64,000 bases of DNA from Nitrososphaeraceae archaeon (GCA_031316115.1 JALDRC010000006.1:1-64000), one strand, 5' to 3'. Counted from the stretch's first letter, positions 1 through 9,054 are shown. Numbers and translations: made by a program. The notes: generated by a model not told the origin, from the sequence alone.

Positions 1-1
1 C

Positions 2-61
2 TACATCTGGTTATCAGGTATCTTAGCAGTTGTAAAATCCGCTGCCAATGGTACTACAATG
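2..61 (+). pseudogene. possible C-terminal gene fragment cut by the IS3 element
   Basis: Frame 2 is open from the window edge up to the left end of the insertion sequence and reads as ordinary protein (hydrophobic, with VVKSAAN near its end). It continues into the IS as far as a stop at 95-97. No continuation is seen after the right end of the IS at 1448. It may be the interrupted end of an upstream gene; 20 codons are too few to assign a family. Confidence 0.25.
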
Positions 62-147
62 TGGTCTGGACCCATTAAAAATGAGAACACCTCGTAATGG
101 AGACTTTTTTACTCCTATCATTGTTAATAGAATAGGAGGTCAGACAG

Positions 148-480
148 ATGCAAGGTGTTAGTAAAAACAATAACCACAACAGAAATACTAAGAGTAGAAG
201 ATGGACACCACAGGACAAGACAATGATTGTAATGGAATCACTGACTACAACCATCACAGTAGCAGAACTATGTAGAAAGTACAATCTAAATCCAAATGTG
301 TTATATAACTGGAAACAAAAATTCATAGAAGGAGGTAAGAGTGCATTGTCATGTTCTAGTAAAGATAACATCAACAAGGATCTGGAAACAGAAAATGAGC
401 ATCTCAAGAGAATAATTGGTGAGCAGACAATAGCAATAGATGCTTTTAAAAAAACTTTAGAAACAGGGAAGAAAGGTTAG
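148..480 (+). CDS. IS3-family transposase OrfA
   Basis: This 110-residue protein is the DNA-binding half of an IS3 transposase. An HTH_Tnp_1-type helix-turn-helix occupies about residues 20-70 (TITVAELCRKYNLNPNVLYN, then WKQKF). A Leu/Ile-spaced helix that can act as a coiled coil follows at about 75-105. The last codons cross a T4A7C run at 444-455, where slippage into the -1 frame would join OrfA to OrfB, as IS3 elements do by programmed frameshifting. The slip heptamer is not canonical, so frameshifting is inferred from the A7 run and the open -1 frame. The frame itself is intact. Confidence 0.85.
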   Translation: MQGVSKNNNHNRNTKSRRWTPQDKTMIVMESLTTTITVAELCRKYNLNPNVLYNWKQKFIEGGKSALSCSSKDNINKDLETENEHLKRIIGEQTIAIDAFKKTLETGKKG

Positions 481-482
481 CA

Positions 483-1395
483 GTGGTAAGGACAATAGTA
501 AACAACAAAACCAATACCACCAACGTTAGCGTTAGAAAGGTGCTGAAATATTCTGGTAGTAAAAATATGTACTACGGAAACAAAGATCACGGATGTGCTA
601 TTGCTACTGCAGTTACTGCAGTTACTGCAGAAACATCATCAACAAAAATGATAGAACAAGAGATACAAAAAATCTTTCTACATAGACCAACTTATGGTAC
701 CAGAAGAATGGCTGCAATGCTGACAAGAGTATTAGGAATATCTATCAACAGAAAGAGGGTACAAAGAATCTTCAGAAAGATGGGTTACATTACACCAGCT
801 AAAAGTAAGAAGGAAATCCTTCGTACCAAAATACCAAATGTAAAAGCAAATAGACCAAACCAAGTTTGGGAAGCAGATCTTACCTACATACACTGTGGCA
901 TTGATGAAGGAGGTTAGCTCTTTAACATATTTGATGTATTCACAAGGGAATAGGTTGGTTATTGTTTTGATCTGTCTGCAGTAAAGGAAAATGCAATAAT
1001 TGCGATAGAAAATGCTCTTGTAACACATAAAGGTATTGTACCTGAAAACCTGGTTATCAGAACAGACAACGGTTCACAGTATACAAGCAAAGCATTTAGA
1101 AAATCTACCTCTACTAGGATTGAAACTGGAACATATATACTACAATACACCAGAACAAAACGGACACATTGAATCGTTTCACAAGACACTAAAGAAAGAG
1201 TATATTTGGCCAAATGATTTCCAAAACTATCAGGAAGCAGAATCAGCAATCAAGGATGCGTTCACTGATTACAACCAGAACAGAATACACTCTGCATTGG
1301 GATATATTACACCATATGAGTTTATTTCAAAATGGAAACTGCAACAACAAATCGATTATGAGAAGGTGATAAATCTCGGTAATGGAAGAAAATAG
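483..1395 (+). pseudogene. IS3-family transposase OrfB (DDE integrase), degraded
   Basis: This is the catalytic rve-type domain of the IS3 transposase. The three acidic residues are still encoded: D in WEADLTYI (near 870), D in RTDNGSQY (near 1065) and E in NGHIESFHK (near 1172). The frame stops at TAG 915-917, resumes as LFNIFDVFTRE, stops again at TAG near 951, and then shifts frame around 1095-1110 between AFRK and LLGLKLEH. Both TAGs sit where Trp is plausible, so TGG-to-TAG transitions are likely. A 9-bp unit (GCAGTTACT) is repeated about three times near 606-630. The closing GNGRK-stop matches the relic at 5406-5545. Confidence 0.85.
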
Positions 1396-1448
1396 TATTA
1401 CCTATATGAAAATGGGAAAAGTGTTCCCAAAAATAAGGGTCCTGTCAA

Positions 1449-1761
1449 ATTCTTATTTGTCTATTTTGTATTTTCTATTCTCTTTTTTACCTCCTTTCTT
1501 TTTTTATTTATTATGATACTCAAATGATCTTTCAAGACCCCATCATAGAAGATTGCTCATACATGACAAGAAGTTAGTAAGTTGGATAAGAGAATAGATA
1601 ACAGGAAAAGAGTTTTACATGTATTCAATAAAGCATTAAAAAACATTATTTCAATCAAACAGAAATTTTCGCTACGTCCGGTCTCTTTAAGTATTTCAAT
1701 TGATAAAAAAATATTCAGATATCATTAGATTCTGTAATCTAAAATCTAAAATTATTTTTTA
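1449..1761. other. intergenic, no gene seen
   Basis: The segment begins with a pyrimidine/T-rich run (about 1449-1515) just after the IS end, which could terminate plus-strand transcription. No conserved reading frame or RNA was recognised in the rest. Confidence 0.5.
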
Positions 1762-2493
1762 CTAGATATGAATTATTCCTGTAGCAGCAAGCTCAGAACC
1801 TATTCCATATCCTACTAATGCTATTCCAGTTCCAAGTCCAGCCATTTCAATACCTCCTTTTATCCAGCTCTTTTTCGCTATTCTAGCCTTGAAAGCTCCA
1901 ACGAAAAATGAAGCGCTAACACTAATGCAAATAGCTACTACGATAGCATTTATAGAAGAAATTATATCAAATTTGAAAGCAAAGTAAGGAATAATCGGTA
2001 GGATTCCTCCCAAAAGAAAAGAGCCAAACATAACGAAAGCGCCTTTTAATGGACTTCCAATAAGGTCAAGATTAAGTCCTAATTCTTCAGTCAGCATAGT
2101 TTTTAGCCATACATCTTTATTAGATGTTATCTTGTCTACGACTTGCTTAAGTTCTTCGCCTTCAAATCCCTTGTCATGGTATATACGTTCAATTTCCAAT
2201 CGTTCTTCTTGGGGTTTAGTTTCTATTTCAAATTCTTCACGCTTTATTTCTGATTCCAATATCTCTCTTTGAGACTTTACAGCAAGATAATTTTGAACAG
2301 CCATCGCTTTTGCACCTGTGAACATACCTATCAGTGCAGCTAAAATTACCACATCAGCATCGATAACTGCACCTCCTACCCCTGCTACGATCCCTAAAGA
2401 AGTATTAATTCCATCCCCAAATCCAAATACAATATCTCGTATGTAATTACTTTCTTTAATATGCGGTTCGACATGGATACCAAGATCAGTCAA
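1762..2493 (-). CDS. VIT1/CCC1-family Fe/Mn transporter
   Basis: This 243-residue membrane protein of the VIT1/CCC1 (DUF125) family exports Fe2+ or Mn2+ or moves them across a membrane. The family signature is at the first helix, DIVFGFGDGINTSLGIVAG (residues 20-38). Two helices follow, then a Glu-rich cytosolic arm of about 85-160 (KREEFEIE, EERLEIE) that corresponds to the metal-binding domain of plant VIT1, then two or three C-terminal helices ending in GLGTGIALVGYGIG. No ferritin-like N-terminal domain is present. The gene stands alone and convergent to the IS. The family call is secure; the choice of metal is not visible. Confidence 0.9.
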   Translation of the reverse strand: MTDLGIHVEPHIKESNYIRDIVFGFGDGINTSLGIVAGVGGAVIDADVVILAALIGMFTGAKAMAVQNYLAVKSQREILESEIKREEFEIETKPQEERLEIERIYHDKGFEGEELKQVVDKITSNKDVWLKTMLTEELGLNLDLIGSPLKGAFVMFGSFLLGGILPIIPYFAFKFDIISSINAIVVAICISVSASFFVGAFKARIAKKSWIKGGIEMAGLGTGIALVGYGIGSELAATGIIHI

Positions 2494-3169
2494 TTAATAA
2501 TTAAGAATATGGTTAAATCTATTAAAGATATCTTTTAGAATTATTTTTATCATTTGATACCATGCACTAAGACAAAACAAATAATCATGAACTTTTTTTA
2601 TTGTTTAAAATAATGAATCAAAACAATAAATAATCTAATATTTCATATTTTATCTGGAAAATATTCGACGGTGTTAACTTGATATTATTTTACCTCCAAT
2701 TTTAAAGAGGATTGTGTTATTGATTCTTGAATTGTATAATAAATGAATAGTATTATCCAATTGTATATATGTTGTAGATCACATTTTATACTATTATTCT
2801 TTATACATGGATAATAATCTTCAAAACACTCTGTTCTATCTGTTTATCAATCTTATGTCTTGTATGCGTCATTTTGGAATTATCCTTTAGTATATCCGAT
2901 CCATCATTTTTGTATCTTTTCAGTATATATAAAAAAAACTACTTCTTGATATCCGTATATGATTTCTGATGTCAGTTACTTTCCCTTCTTTTATTCTACT
3001 TTTTATACCTAATCCTAATATCTTCTCTAAATTTTTCTTTTACTGCATCAGCTGTAACAAAACTCCTTACTCATAATACCAAGTAAAAAAGCGTAACAGA
3101 TGTGATGAGATAAGATAATTCAAAGTCGTGTGATATATCTTAAAATATAAATAAATTATATCTAAAAAT
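2494..3169. other. long intergenic region, with likely promoter of the GH5 gene
   Basis: No reading frame with a recognisable product. A TATA-like TAAAATATAAAT at about 3141-3152 lies 24 nt before the ATG of the GH5-like gene and suggests a leaderless transcript. The rest is AT-rich and stop-filled. Confidence 0.5.
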
Positions 3170-4405
3170 ATGTTAGACGAAAAAAAATTACTAAATTATA
3201 GAATAATTATATCCATATCAATAATAATAACAATATCTTTATTTGTTTGTCTTTTAGAAATAAAGATAATCTATTCTGAGAATAATCAAACTACAATAGA
3301 AAAAATCATTGGCGTAAATATGAAAGGAATGTATACTAGTTTAAACTATGAAAGATTTTCAAGTATATCGTTTCCAAGTAATTATTATGATGAAAGTTTT
3401 AAGCTAATCAAGAACATAGGACTAAACCATATAAGATATGTACTCTATTGGGAAGCATTTGAAAACAATCCTTCATTGTTTTTACAAGAATTGAAAAGTG
3501 TAGCGGATATGGCAGACAAATGGGGATTAAAAATAATATATGATAACCATCAATATCACACATCTAGTTGGCTTGATGAAAAAAGAGGAACAGGTTTTCC
3601 TTCATTCCTTTTTGATAAAAATCTTTACCCATTTGATTCAGGCGTAACAACTAGTAGTAATTCTACGAAATCATGGTGGAGTAGTTGGTGGGATAGGAAT
3701 ATAACCTATGAGGATAACAATACTAAACCAGACGGATGGAGTCTTCAAGTTAAATTTTTAAAAACGATTGTAAAATTACTTGATTATCACAGTAGCACAA
3801 TTGGATATGAGATCCTTAACGAACCTCAAATTTTTTCACAAGATCAATGGTCGAAAATAAAAAAATACTATCAATACATGACAGATGAACTCAGAACTCA
3901 AACAAACAAAACTATTGTTATAGACATGACAATTCCCATAACGTTTAAGGATTCGCCTATTAACCTGACTTCTGAAAACATGGCAAAAATCATACCAAAA
4001 GATCAAAATTCTATATTTAAGATCTCATTGTATGGAATTCCTAAAGATAAGAACTATCAAGAGAAAAAACTTGAACTTCTCTCAAATGTTTCAAAAATAG
4101 CAAAGATTCCATTATATGTAGGAGAATGGAATCACGTAAACAGAGAAAAAAAAATGACAATATCAAATACTACTGTCATTGATGATACCAGCAAAATAAA
4201 TGCCATTACAAGTGATCTAACTCAACAACAATCAGACTTTTTTGTAAATAAGTTCAATTTATTACAAGTCTACGGCTGGGCATTTTGGAATTGGAATTAC
4301 ATCAATACACCTCCACAAAATTTTAATTTAATAAACATAACAAAAAATGGTGATATATTACCTACTAAATATTTCTATATCTTGGAGAATTCAATTAAGA
4401 AATAA
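3170..4405 (+). CDS. membrane-anchored GH5-like cellulase/glycosidase
   Basis: This 411-residue glycoside hydrolase has the clan GH-A TIM-barrel layout. An uncleaved signal anchor (about 12-33) places the barrel outside the cell. The acid/base is E218 in EILNEPQ (strand 4) and the nucleophile E319 in YVGEWN (strand 7). HIRYVLYWEAF (87-97) and DNHQYH (125-130) match conserved GH5 strands. The likely reaction is hydrolysis of a beta-glucan or related exopolysaccharide; substrate cannot be read from sequence. A Trp-rich loop (SWWSSWWD, 168-175) may bind sugar. The gene is monocistronic with a TATA box 24 nt upstream. An extracellular glycosidase in a presumed autotroph may remodel its own matrix. 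Confidence 0.85.
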   Translation: MLDEKKLLNYRIIISISIIITISLFVCLLEIKIIYSENNQTTIEKIIGVNMKGMYTSLNYERFSSISFPSNYYDESFKLIKNIGLNHIRYVLYWEAFENNPSLFLQELKSVADMADKWGLKIIYDNHQYHTSSWLDEKRGTGFPSFLFDKNLYPFDSGVTTSSNSTKSWWSSWWDRNITYEDNNTKPDGWSLQVKFLKTIVKLLDYHSSTIGYEILNEPQIFSQDQWSKIKKYYQYMTDELRTQTNKTIVIDMTIPITFKDSPINLTSENMAKIIPKDQNSIFKISLYGIPKDKNYQEKKLELLSNVSKIAKIPLYVGEWNHVNREKKMTISNTTVIDDTSKINAITSDLTQQQSDFFVNKFNLLQVYGWAFWNWNYINTPPQNFNLINITKNGDILPTKYFYILENSIKK

Positions 4406-4714
4406 TTGATTCTGTAATTAAGTTTCCTTATGGCAAAATAACTTAGGGTAAATTATCTTCGTGTTAGTTGATATCACTGCTTTGTCATACAACTCATTTA
4501 GCTAATCAAGCTGACTTATTTTACTTAAACCCATAAATATGTAACTATTATTCTCTGAAACCAATTATATGATTATGCCATCAATATCATCTTGTTAATC
4601 ATAAACTCAATATTATTGGATTTGATAAGAAAATAACTAGCCATATTCATAACTATCTATTTTGGGATAGGTTATTAATTGATTAACAAAAAAAAAAAGA
4701 AAAAAGGAAATTCA
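4406..4714. other. intergenic between convergent genes
   Basis: No gene seen. An A-rich run (about 4688-4707) on the plus strand gives a U-run in the minus direction just downstream of the gene ending at 4715, a likely terminator. Confidence 0.4.
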
Positions 4715-5323
4715 TTATTTATATTCGCTACTTTTGTTTCCTAAAGTTGTACCTGCAGACGTCATTGGCTTTTCTTGGTATTTCATTGGTTCAAAAACAA
4801 TCCCGTATATTGGTTTGTCACCAAAATGATTATCTAGCTTTGTTTGATCCAACATTATGTTAATCACATCGCGATTATCAACTTTTAGTGTTATAGGAAC
4901 ATCATTTACCGAAGCATTTTTCATAGTAATGGTCACTGTTCCTTTATATACTGGCATATTATTCTCCTTAGTCGATTCTTTTAGAACAAAGTTTGAAATC
5001 TCATGTTTATGTTTTTCTAGACCGTCTGGCTTTACCATATGTATTTTGGCATCGAATAAAGCCTTATTAGTATCGGTAAATTGAGTATTATTTACAATAT
5101 TGGTATTAAAATGTCCAGATAACAACCATTTTGTTGTTCCATCTTTATTTTGAACCATTCCAACAATTTGACCAAAGTTGTGACCTTTTCCTATCATTTC
5201 TTTAGCATTTCCCATAGGATATGCAAATGATGCCATTTTGTTCATGGACGGTGTTGCAAATATTAAGATAAAAGATATCGCAACAACTGTATATAGTAAA
5301 GCTGGTTTATACTTTATATTCAA
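4715..5323 (-). CDS. secreted hypothetical protein
   Basis: This 202-residue protein has an N-terminal hydrophobic segment (about 9-25) and then a soluble, Asn/Lys-rich domain. The style is that of small thaumarchaeal surface proteins. The ectodomain alternates polar beta-strands (KWLLSGHFNTNI, YKGTVTITMKNASV, VPITLKVDN), which suggests a beta-sandwich. There are no cysteines and no catalytic motif. It is the only gene between two convergent or divergent neighbours, so context does not help. Function unknown. Confidence 0.75.
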   Translation of the reverse strand: MNIKYKPALLYTVVAISFILIFATPSMNKMASFAYPMGNAKEMIGKGHNFGQIVGMVQNKDGTTKWLLSGHFNTNIVNNTQFTDTNKALFDAKIHMVKPDGLEKHKHEISNFVLKESTKENNMPVYKGTVTITMKNASVNDVPITLKVDNRDVINIMLDQTKLDNHFGDKPIYGIVFEPMKYQEKPMTSAGTTLGNKSSEYK

Positions 5324-5405
5324 TGTGATTTAAATTGTGTCCTATTGTGTATATATATGTGAGTAAACCAAGTTAATACAGATATCAAAATGTCGTCTAA
5401 AAAAT

Positions 5406-5545
5406 AATTGACTGTACCCTATTTTTGTGAACACTTTTCCCATTTTCATATAGGTAATACTATTTTCTTCCATTACCGATATTTATCACCTTCTCATAAT
5501 CAATTTGCTTTTGCTCTTTCAATTTTGAAATAATTATTCATTTCT
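5406..5545 (-). mobile_element. relic of the right end of the IS3-family element
   Basis: Read on the minus strand, this segment matches the last about 130 bp of the element at 62-1448: the 3' end of orfB (ISK-K-QIDYEKVIN-GNGRK-stop) followed by the spacer and inverted repeat. The core over 5411-5510 is nearly identical. It begins at TTGAC (5408), the same terminal bases as the full copy. Everything upstream of the orfB tail is missing or eroded. Confidence 0.85.
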
Positions 5546-5655
5546 GGTAAAGTTAAAACAGATCCTATTTTGATTTATGTTCAATCATTCCAAAACATAG
5601 TTCATTTATTAGGAATTATATATTGTCTTCTAATACTATAAAGATCTCAATTAGT

Positions 5656-5663
5656 TTTATATC
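5656..5663 (+). promoter_or_regulatory. TATA box for the ThDP enzyme gene
   Basis: TTTATATC is centred about 28 nt before the ATG at 5687. That spacing fits archaeal TATA to transcription start and implies a leaderless mRNA. No Shine-Dalgarno sequence is present. Confidence 0.45.
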
Positions 5664-5686
5664 CTTAAAAAATTATCTAATTATCT

Positions 5687-7342
5687 ATGGATGAACAATT
5701 AACTGTAGGGGAATATCTAATTAAAGTCTTGTATAAAAATAACATAAAACACATTTTTGGAATTCCGGGAGATTATGTTCTTGGTTTTTATGATCTACTA
5801 AATAAAAGTAAAATAGATATAGTTACTACATGTGATGAACAAGGTGCTGGTTTTGCAGCAGATGCCTATGCCAGAATAAATGGACTGGGAGCTGTGTGTG
5901 TCACATATTGTGTTGGAGGTTTAAAAATCCTAAATACAACAGCGGAAGCATATGCTGAAAAATCTCCAGTTATTGTAATAAGTGGGGCTCCAGGAATAAA
6001 TGAAAGAAAAAAATATCCTATGCTTCATCACATAGTGAAGAACTTTGATACGCAGCATAATATTTTCAGAGAAGTTACAATAGCAACTACGGTACTGGAT
6101 GATGTTGATACTGCTATTTCAGATATCGATAGAGTTGTAGATGCAGTTGTTAGGTACAAAATACCGGGATATATAGAATTACCACGAGATATGGTAAATA
6201 AAAAAATAACATTGTCAAGATTATGGTGGAATATTTCTAAGGTTCAATCAAACCAATTGGTTCTACAAGAAGCTCTGAAGGAAACCATTGATATGATAAA
6301 CTTCTCAAAAAAACCAGTTGTTGTAGCTGGCGTAGAAATTCAACGTTACGGTGTTCAAAACTTGTTGCTAGAATTGCTTGACAAAACTGGTATTCCTGTA
6401 GTTTCAACTCCCTTGAGTAAGTCGGTTATAAATGAGAATCATCCATTATACCTGGGAGTTTACGAAGGTGCGATGGGTTATGAAGAAGTAAGGGAATATG
6501 TAGAATCTAGCGATTGTGTAATTTTGATCGGATCGTTTATGACAGACGTTGATTTTGGAAATTCACCCACTCCTGTAGATCAGGGAAAGACAATTAACTT
6601 AGGTAGTTCGAGATTTTTAATAAAATATCACAGTTTTGAAGATGTTAACTTTCAAGAATTCATCGAGAAGCTATGTAAATCCAAGCTAATAAAAAAACAT
6701 AATTTAGATAAAAAATTGATCGATAATCTCACCCAGAAAAATAGAAATTTTATAAATAAAATTTCCAATAAAATGATCAACGTTGATCTTCTTTTTCAGA
6801 TTCTCAATGATTTCATAAATGAAAATAATATGGTTATAACAGATGTTGGAGATTCATTATTTGGTGGTCTAGATCTATTTATTCGCAGAGGAACTGAATT
6901 TTTATCCCCAGCATTTTATCTATCAATGGGATTTGCTATTCCTGCTTCTATAGGAGCTCAATTAGCTAATCCTTATCTAAGACCTATAGTTGTGGTAGGA
7001 GATGGTGCATTCCAGATGACGGGAATAGAACTCTCTACTGTTGCTAAGGAGAAATTGAATCCAATAGTAATATTACTAAATAACGACGGATATAGAACCG
7101 AAAGAACAATGTTAGATGGACATTTCAATGACATTTCCCAATGGAATTACACAAAAATTATAAATCTGATAGGAAAAGGAAAAAGTTTTGTGGTGGAAAC
7201 AACAGATGAATTTTACCAAGCGCTTACAAAAGCTGAGCAAAACTCTGAGTATACGTTAATTGAAATCAAATTGGATAAATTCGATGCATCTAAAGCTCTA
7301 AAAAGGATAACGGATTCATTCAGAACAAAAGTTAGGCAATAG
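5687..7342 (+). CDS. thiamine-diphosphate 2-keto acid decarboxylase (pyruvate/indolepyruvate decarboxylase type)
   Basis: This 551-residue protein has the three-domain ThDP fold of the PDC/IPDC group. The cofactor-activating Glu is E51 (TCDEQGAGFAADAYAR). A paired His is at 114-115 (MLHHIV), as in pyruvate decarboxylases and unlike acetolactate synthases. The ThDP/Mg motif runs from GDG (438-440) to NND (465-467) and is followed by GYRTER and NDISQWNY, close to PDC usage. It probably decarboxylates pyruvate, indolepyruvate or another 2-oxo acid to an aldehyde in the cytoplasm. A leaderless start at ATG 5687 is supported by a TATA box. The family is well supported; substrate is open. Confidence 0.88.
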   Translation: MDEQLTVGEYLIKVLYKNNIKHIFGIPGDYVLGFYDLLNKSKIDIVTTCDEQGAGFAADAYARINGLGAVCVTYCVGGLKILNTTAEAYAEKSPVIVISGAPGINERKKYPMLHHIVKNFDTQHNIFREVTIATTVLDDVDTAISDIDRVVDAVVRYKIPGYIELPRDMVNKKITLSRLWWNISKVQSNQLVLQEALKETIDMINFSKKPVVVAGVEIQRYGVQNLLLELLDKTGIPVVSTPLSKSVINENHPLYLGVYEGAMGYEEVREYVESSDCVILIGSFMTDVDFGNSPTPVDQGKTINLGSSRFLIKYHSFEDVNFQEFIEKLCKSKLIKKHNLDKKLIDNLTQKNRNFINKISNKMINVDLLFQILNDFINENNMVITDVGDSLFGGLDLFIRRGTEFLSPAFYLSMGFAIPASIGAQLANPYLRPIVVVGDGAFQMTGIELSTVAKEKLNPIVILLNNDGYRTERTMLDGHFNDISQWNYTKIINLIGKGKSFVVETTDEFYQALTKAEQNSEYTLIEIKLDKFDASKALKRITDSFRTKVRQ

Positions 7343-7519
7343 CATAATCTCATTTTTAATAGACAATTAAATGAATTTTTTTAGTAAAACATAAAAAAAT
7401 ACTCAGAAAATAATTCAATTTCTTCATGTTAGAATACATATAATTCTAGATAATCATCATATCAAAAATAACATATCATCAACTCATTGTAAATGAATTC
7501 AAAATTTGAAATCGAAATT

Positions 7520-7663
7520 ATATGAGATTAAAACTCCAAAGAAAGTACAAATACAAAGAATACATTACTATGATGGCTGTTCTGTTTCTTTCAAATTTCT
7601 ACTACATATATTATTAGAAAAGAATATTCACATCTAAAGCTATTTTGCTAAGTTAACACCGCC
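7520..7663 (-). mobile_element. truncated relic of the IS6-like element
   Basis: On the minus strand this matches the start of the transposase gene and the adjacent end of the elements at 17314-18034 and 21852-22572. AAGAAAGTACAAATACAAAG, ATACATTAC and TGTTCTGTTTCTTTCAAATT are shared, and it ends in an eroded inverted repeat (AGTTAACACCGCC at 7651-7663). The rest of the transposase and the other end are absent. Confidence 0.75.
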
Positions 7664-7813
7664 TTTAACAGATTAAAATTTTATTAGTTGAAACAGCATA
7701 TAATGACAAAAATATATAAAATATACAGAAGGTCTATTAATCTTGATGTTTCAATATCAAAATCATTATCACTTTTCAACTAGATTTGTGATAACCATCA
7801 AATAGATCATGTA

Positions 7814-8326
7814 TCAAATATTATTATTAAATATACAGTGCTTTGTAAGTTTATTATTGATAGATATTATCGCATATATCAAAATTGCAATAGAAAGTAT
7901 TTGTAAATGTATCTCAAATGTAGAAATAAAACTAGAGAAAGTCAATCCTACACCCCCTGCTGATGAAGCAAGAACAAATCCAAGAGATGAACAACTCGCA
8001 CAAGAACCTGTAAGTATTCCCAAACTTCCAGCAGAAAATAATGATTTGCTAAAACCTAATCTCAAAAATTTAAATGTAAAAACATTCATACTGATAACTA
8101 CTCCAAGCAAAATTGAAATTATTGTACTAGTTGTGAACTTAGCAAGAGCATCTACAGGTAAATAAAAAAAGAAAGTAGGATACAAAAATAACAATTGATC
8201 AAAAATATTGAAAATTATCCAAAATGAAATAGTAATGACTACTCCCAAAATTAAATAATAAACATTACTAAAAACAACTTGAAAGCAAGGTATTATATTT
8301 AATGACGATAACGAGCTAAGATTCAC
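7814..8326 (-). CDS. polytopic membrane protein with a CxxC motif, partner of the DsbA-like protein
   Basis: This 170-residue protein has four predicted membrane helices (about 23-45, 65-85, 100-125, 138-157). A CASC motif (C109, C112) sits in LTGSCASCSSLGF at the start of the third segment. It lies 7 nt downstream of the DsbA-like gene on the same strand, so the two are probably cotranscribed. I recognise no named family. The CxxC beside a membrane helix and the DsbA partner suggest a role in reoxidising or reducing DsbA, analogous to DsbB, VKOR or DsbD. That role is inference from context and is not shown by homology. Confidence 0.75.
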   Translation of the reverse strand: MNLSSLSSLNIIPCFQVVFSNVYYLILGVVITISFWIIFNIFDQLLFLYPTFFFYLPVDALAKFTTSTIISILLGVVISMNVFTFKFLRLGFSKSLFSAGSLGILTGSCASCSSLGFVLASSAGGVGLTFSSFISTFEIHLQILSIAILIYAIISINNKLTKHCIFNNNI

Positions 8327-8332
8327 TAAACA

Positions 8333-9049
8333 CTACTCTCCTCCTAATTTCTTTTCGATTATTGATCTAAATAAAGGATAGGGATAAGCTCCTCCAATAA
8401 CCTCTGGGTTGGAACCATCACTCTTTACAACTATGAATGCCGGTGTTCCTGCAAAATTATATGCCATTGCTTGTAATAAATCGGTATTAATCATTGAGTC
8501 ATATCTGGTTGACTCTACACAAGAATTCAAAGATTCAAGATTTATTTCTGGAATTTGAGATGCAAAGTTGATTAGATTTTCTTTACTAGCCCATCCGGTG
8601 TTTGCTCCTTTTTGATTATCATACAATATCTTTTTGAATTCCCCAAACTTTCCTTGTTCATTAACACATTGTGATACTTTAGCTGCATTGATTGAATCCT
8701 GACCAAAAATAGCGAAATGTTTGTAAACTAGTTTTACTTTGCCTGTATTTACATAATCTGCAATAATTGATGGTTCTATGTTCTTTGAATATCTGGCACA
8801 CATTGGACATTGAAAATCACTGAAATCAAAAATAGTTACAGGAGCATCATCATCTCCAAGGACTGGGCTATTTTCATTTATCAGATGTTCCAAGGAAATT
8901 GAGAATTCTGTTTGCAATTGAGCAAAAGCCAAATTATTATTGCTGTCATTCTGGCTAATATTGAAGATATAAAACCCAGAATAAAGAAAAACACTATATA
9001 AAAAAATTAGTTTAAAACTAGTACTTGCTAATTTGGTTTTTATGCACAT
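8333..9049 (-). CDS. DsbA-like secreted thioredoxin-fold oxidoreductase
   Basis: This 238-residue protein has a signal peptide or anchor (about 10-30) and a DsbA/Thioredoxin_4 domain. The active site is C81-P-M-C84 in FSDFQCPMCARYSK. The cis-proline loop is AGTPAFIVV (near 205). The helical insert typical of DsbA lies between them, with extra cysteines (C128 and C158 by rough count) that may form a second disulfide. It acts outside the membrane on protein thiols, as an oxidase or isomerase. It precedes the CxxC membrane protein in one operon. Multiple DsbA-like proteins are usual in thaumarchaea. Confidence 0.9.
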   Translation of the reverse strand: MCIKTKLASTSFKLIFLYSVFLYSGFYIFNISQNDSNNNLAFAQLQTEFSISLEHLINENSPVLGDDDAPVTIFDFSDFQCPMCARYSKNIEPSIIADYVNTGKVKLVYKHFAIFGQDSINAAKVSQCVNEQGKFGEFKKILYDNQKGANTGWASKENLINFASQIPEINLESLNSCVESTRYDSMINTDLLQAMAYNFAGTPAFIVVKSDGSNPEVIGGAYPYPLFRSIIEKKLGGE

Positions 9050-9054
9050 GCCTA

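Larger units (their letters stand above)
62..1448 (+). mobile_element. IS3-family insertion sequence, inactivated
   Basis: The element is about 1.39 kb and carries an HTH orfA and a DDE orfB in the -1 frame, the layout of the IS3 family. Imperfect terminal inverted repeats are visible: TGGTCTGGACCC at 62-73 matches the reverse complement of 1437-1448 (TTGACAGGACCC), and similarity continues inward through GAACAC. No clear target duplication flanks it. orfB is broken by two in-frame TAG codons and a frameshift, so this copy cannot make its own transposase. A relic of the right end of a second copy lies at 5406-5545 and confirms the terminus. Confidence 0.85.

Noticed and set aside
75-407. 110-codon minus-strand frame opposite orfA
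   Set aside because: It is the antisense shadow of the IS3 orfA and is low-complexity.
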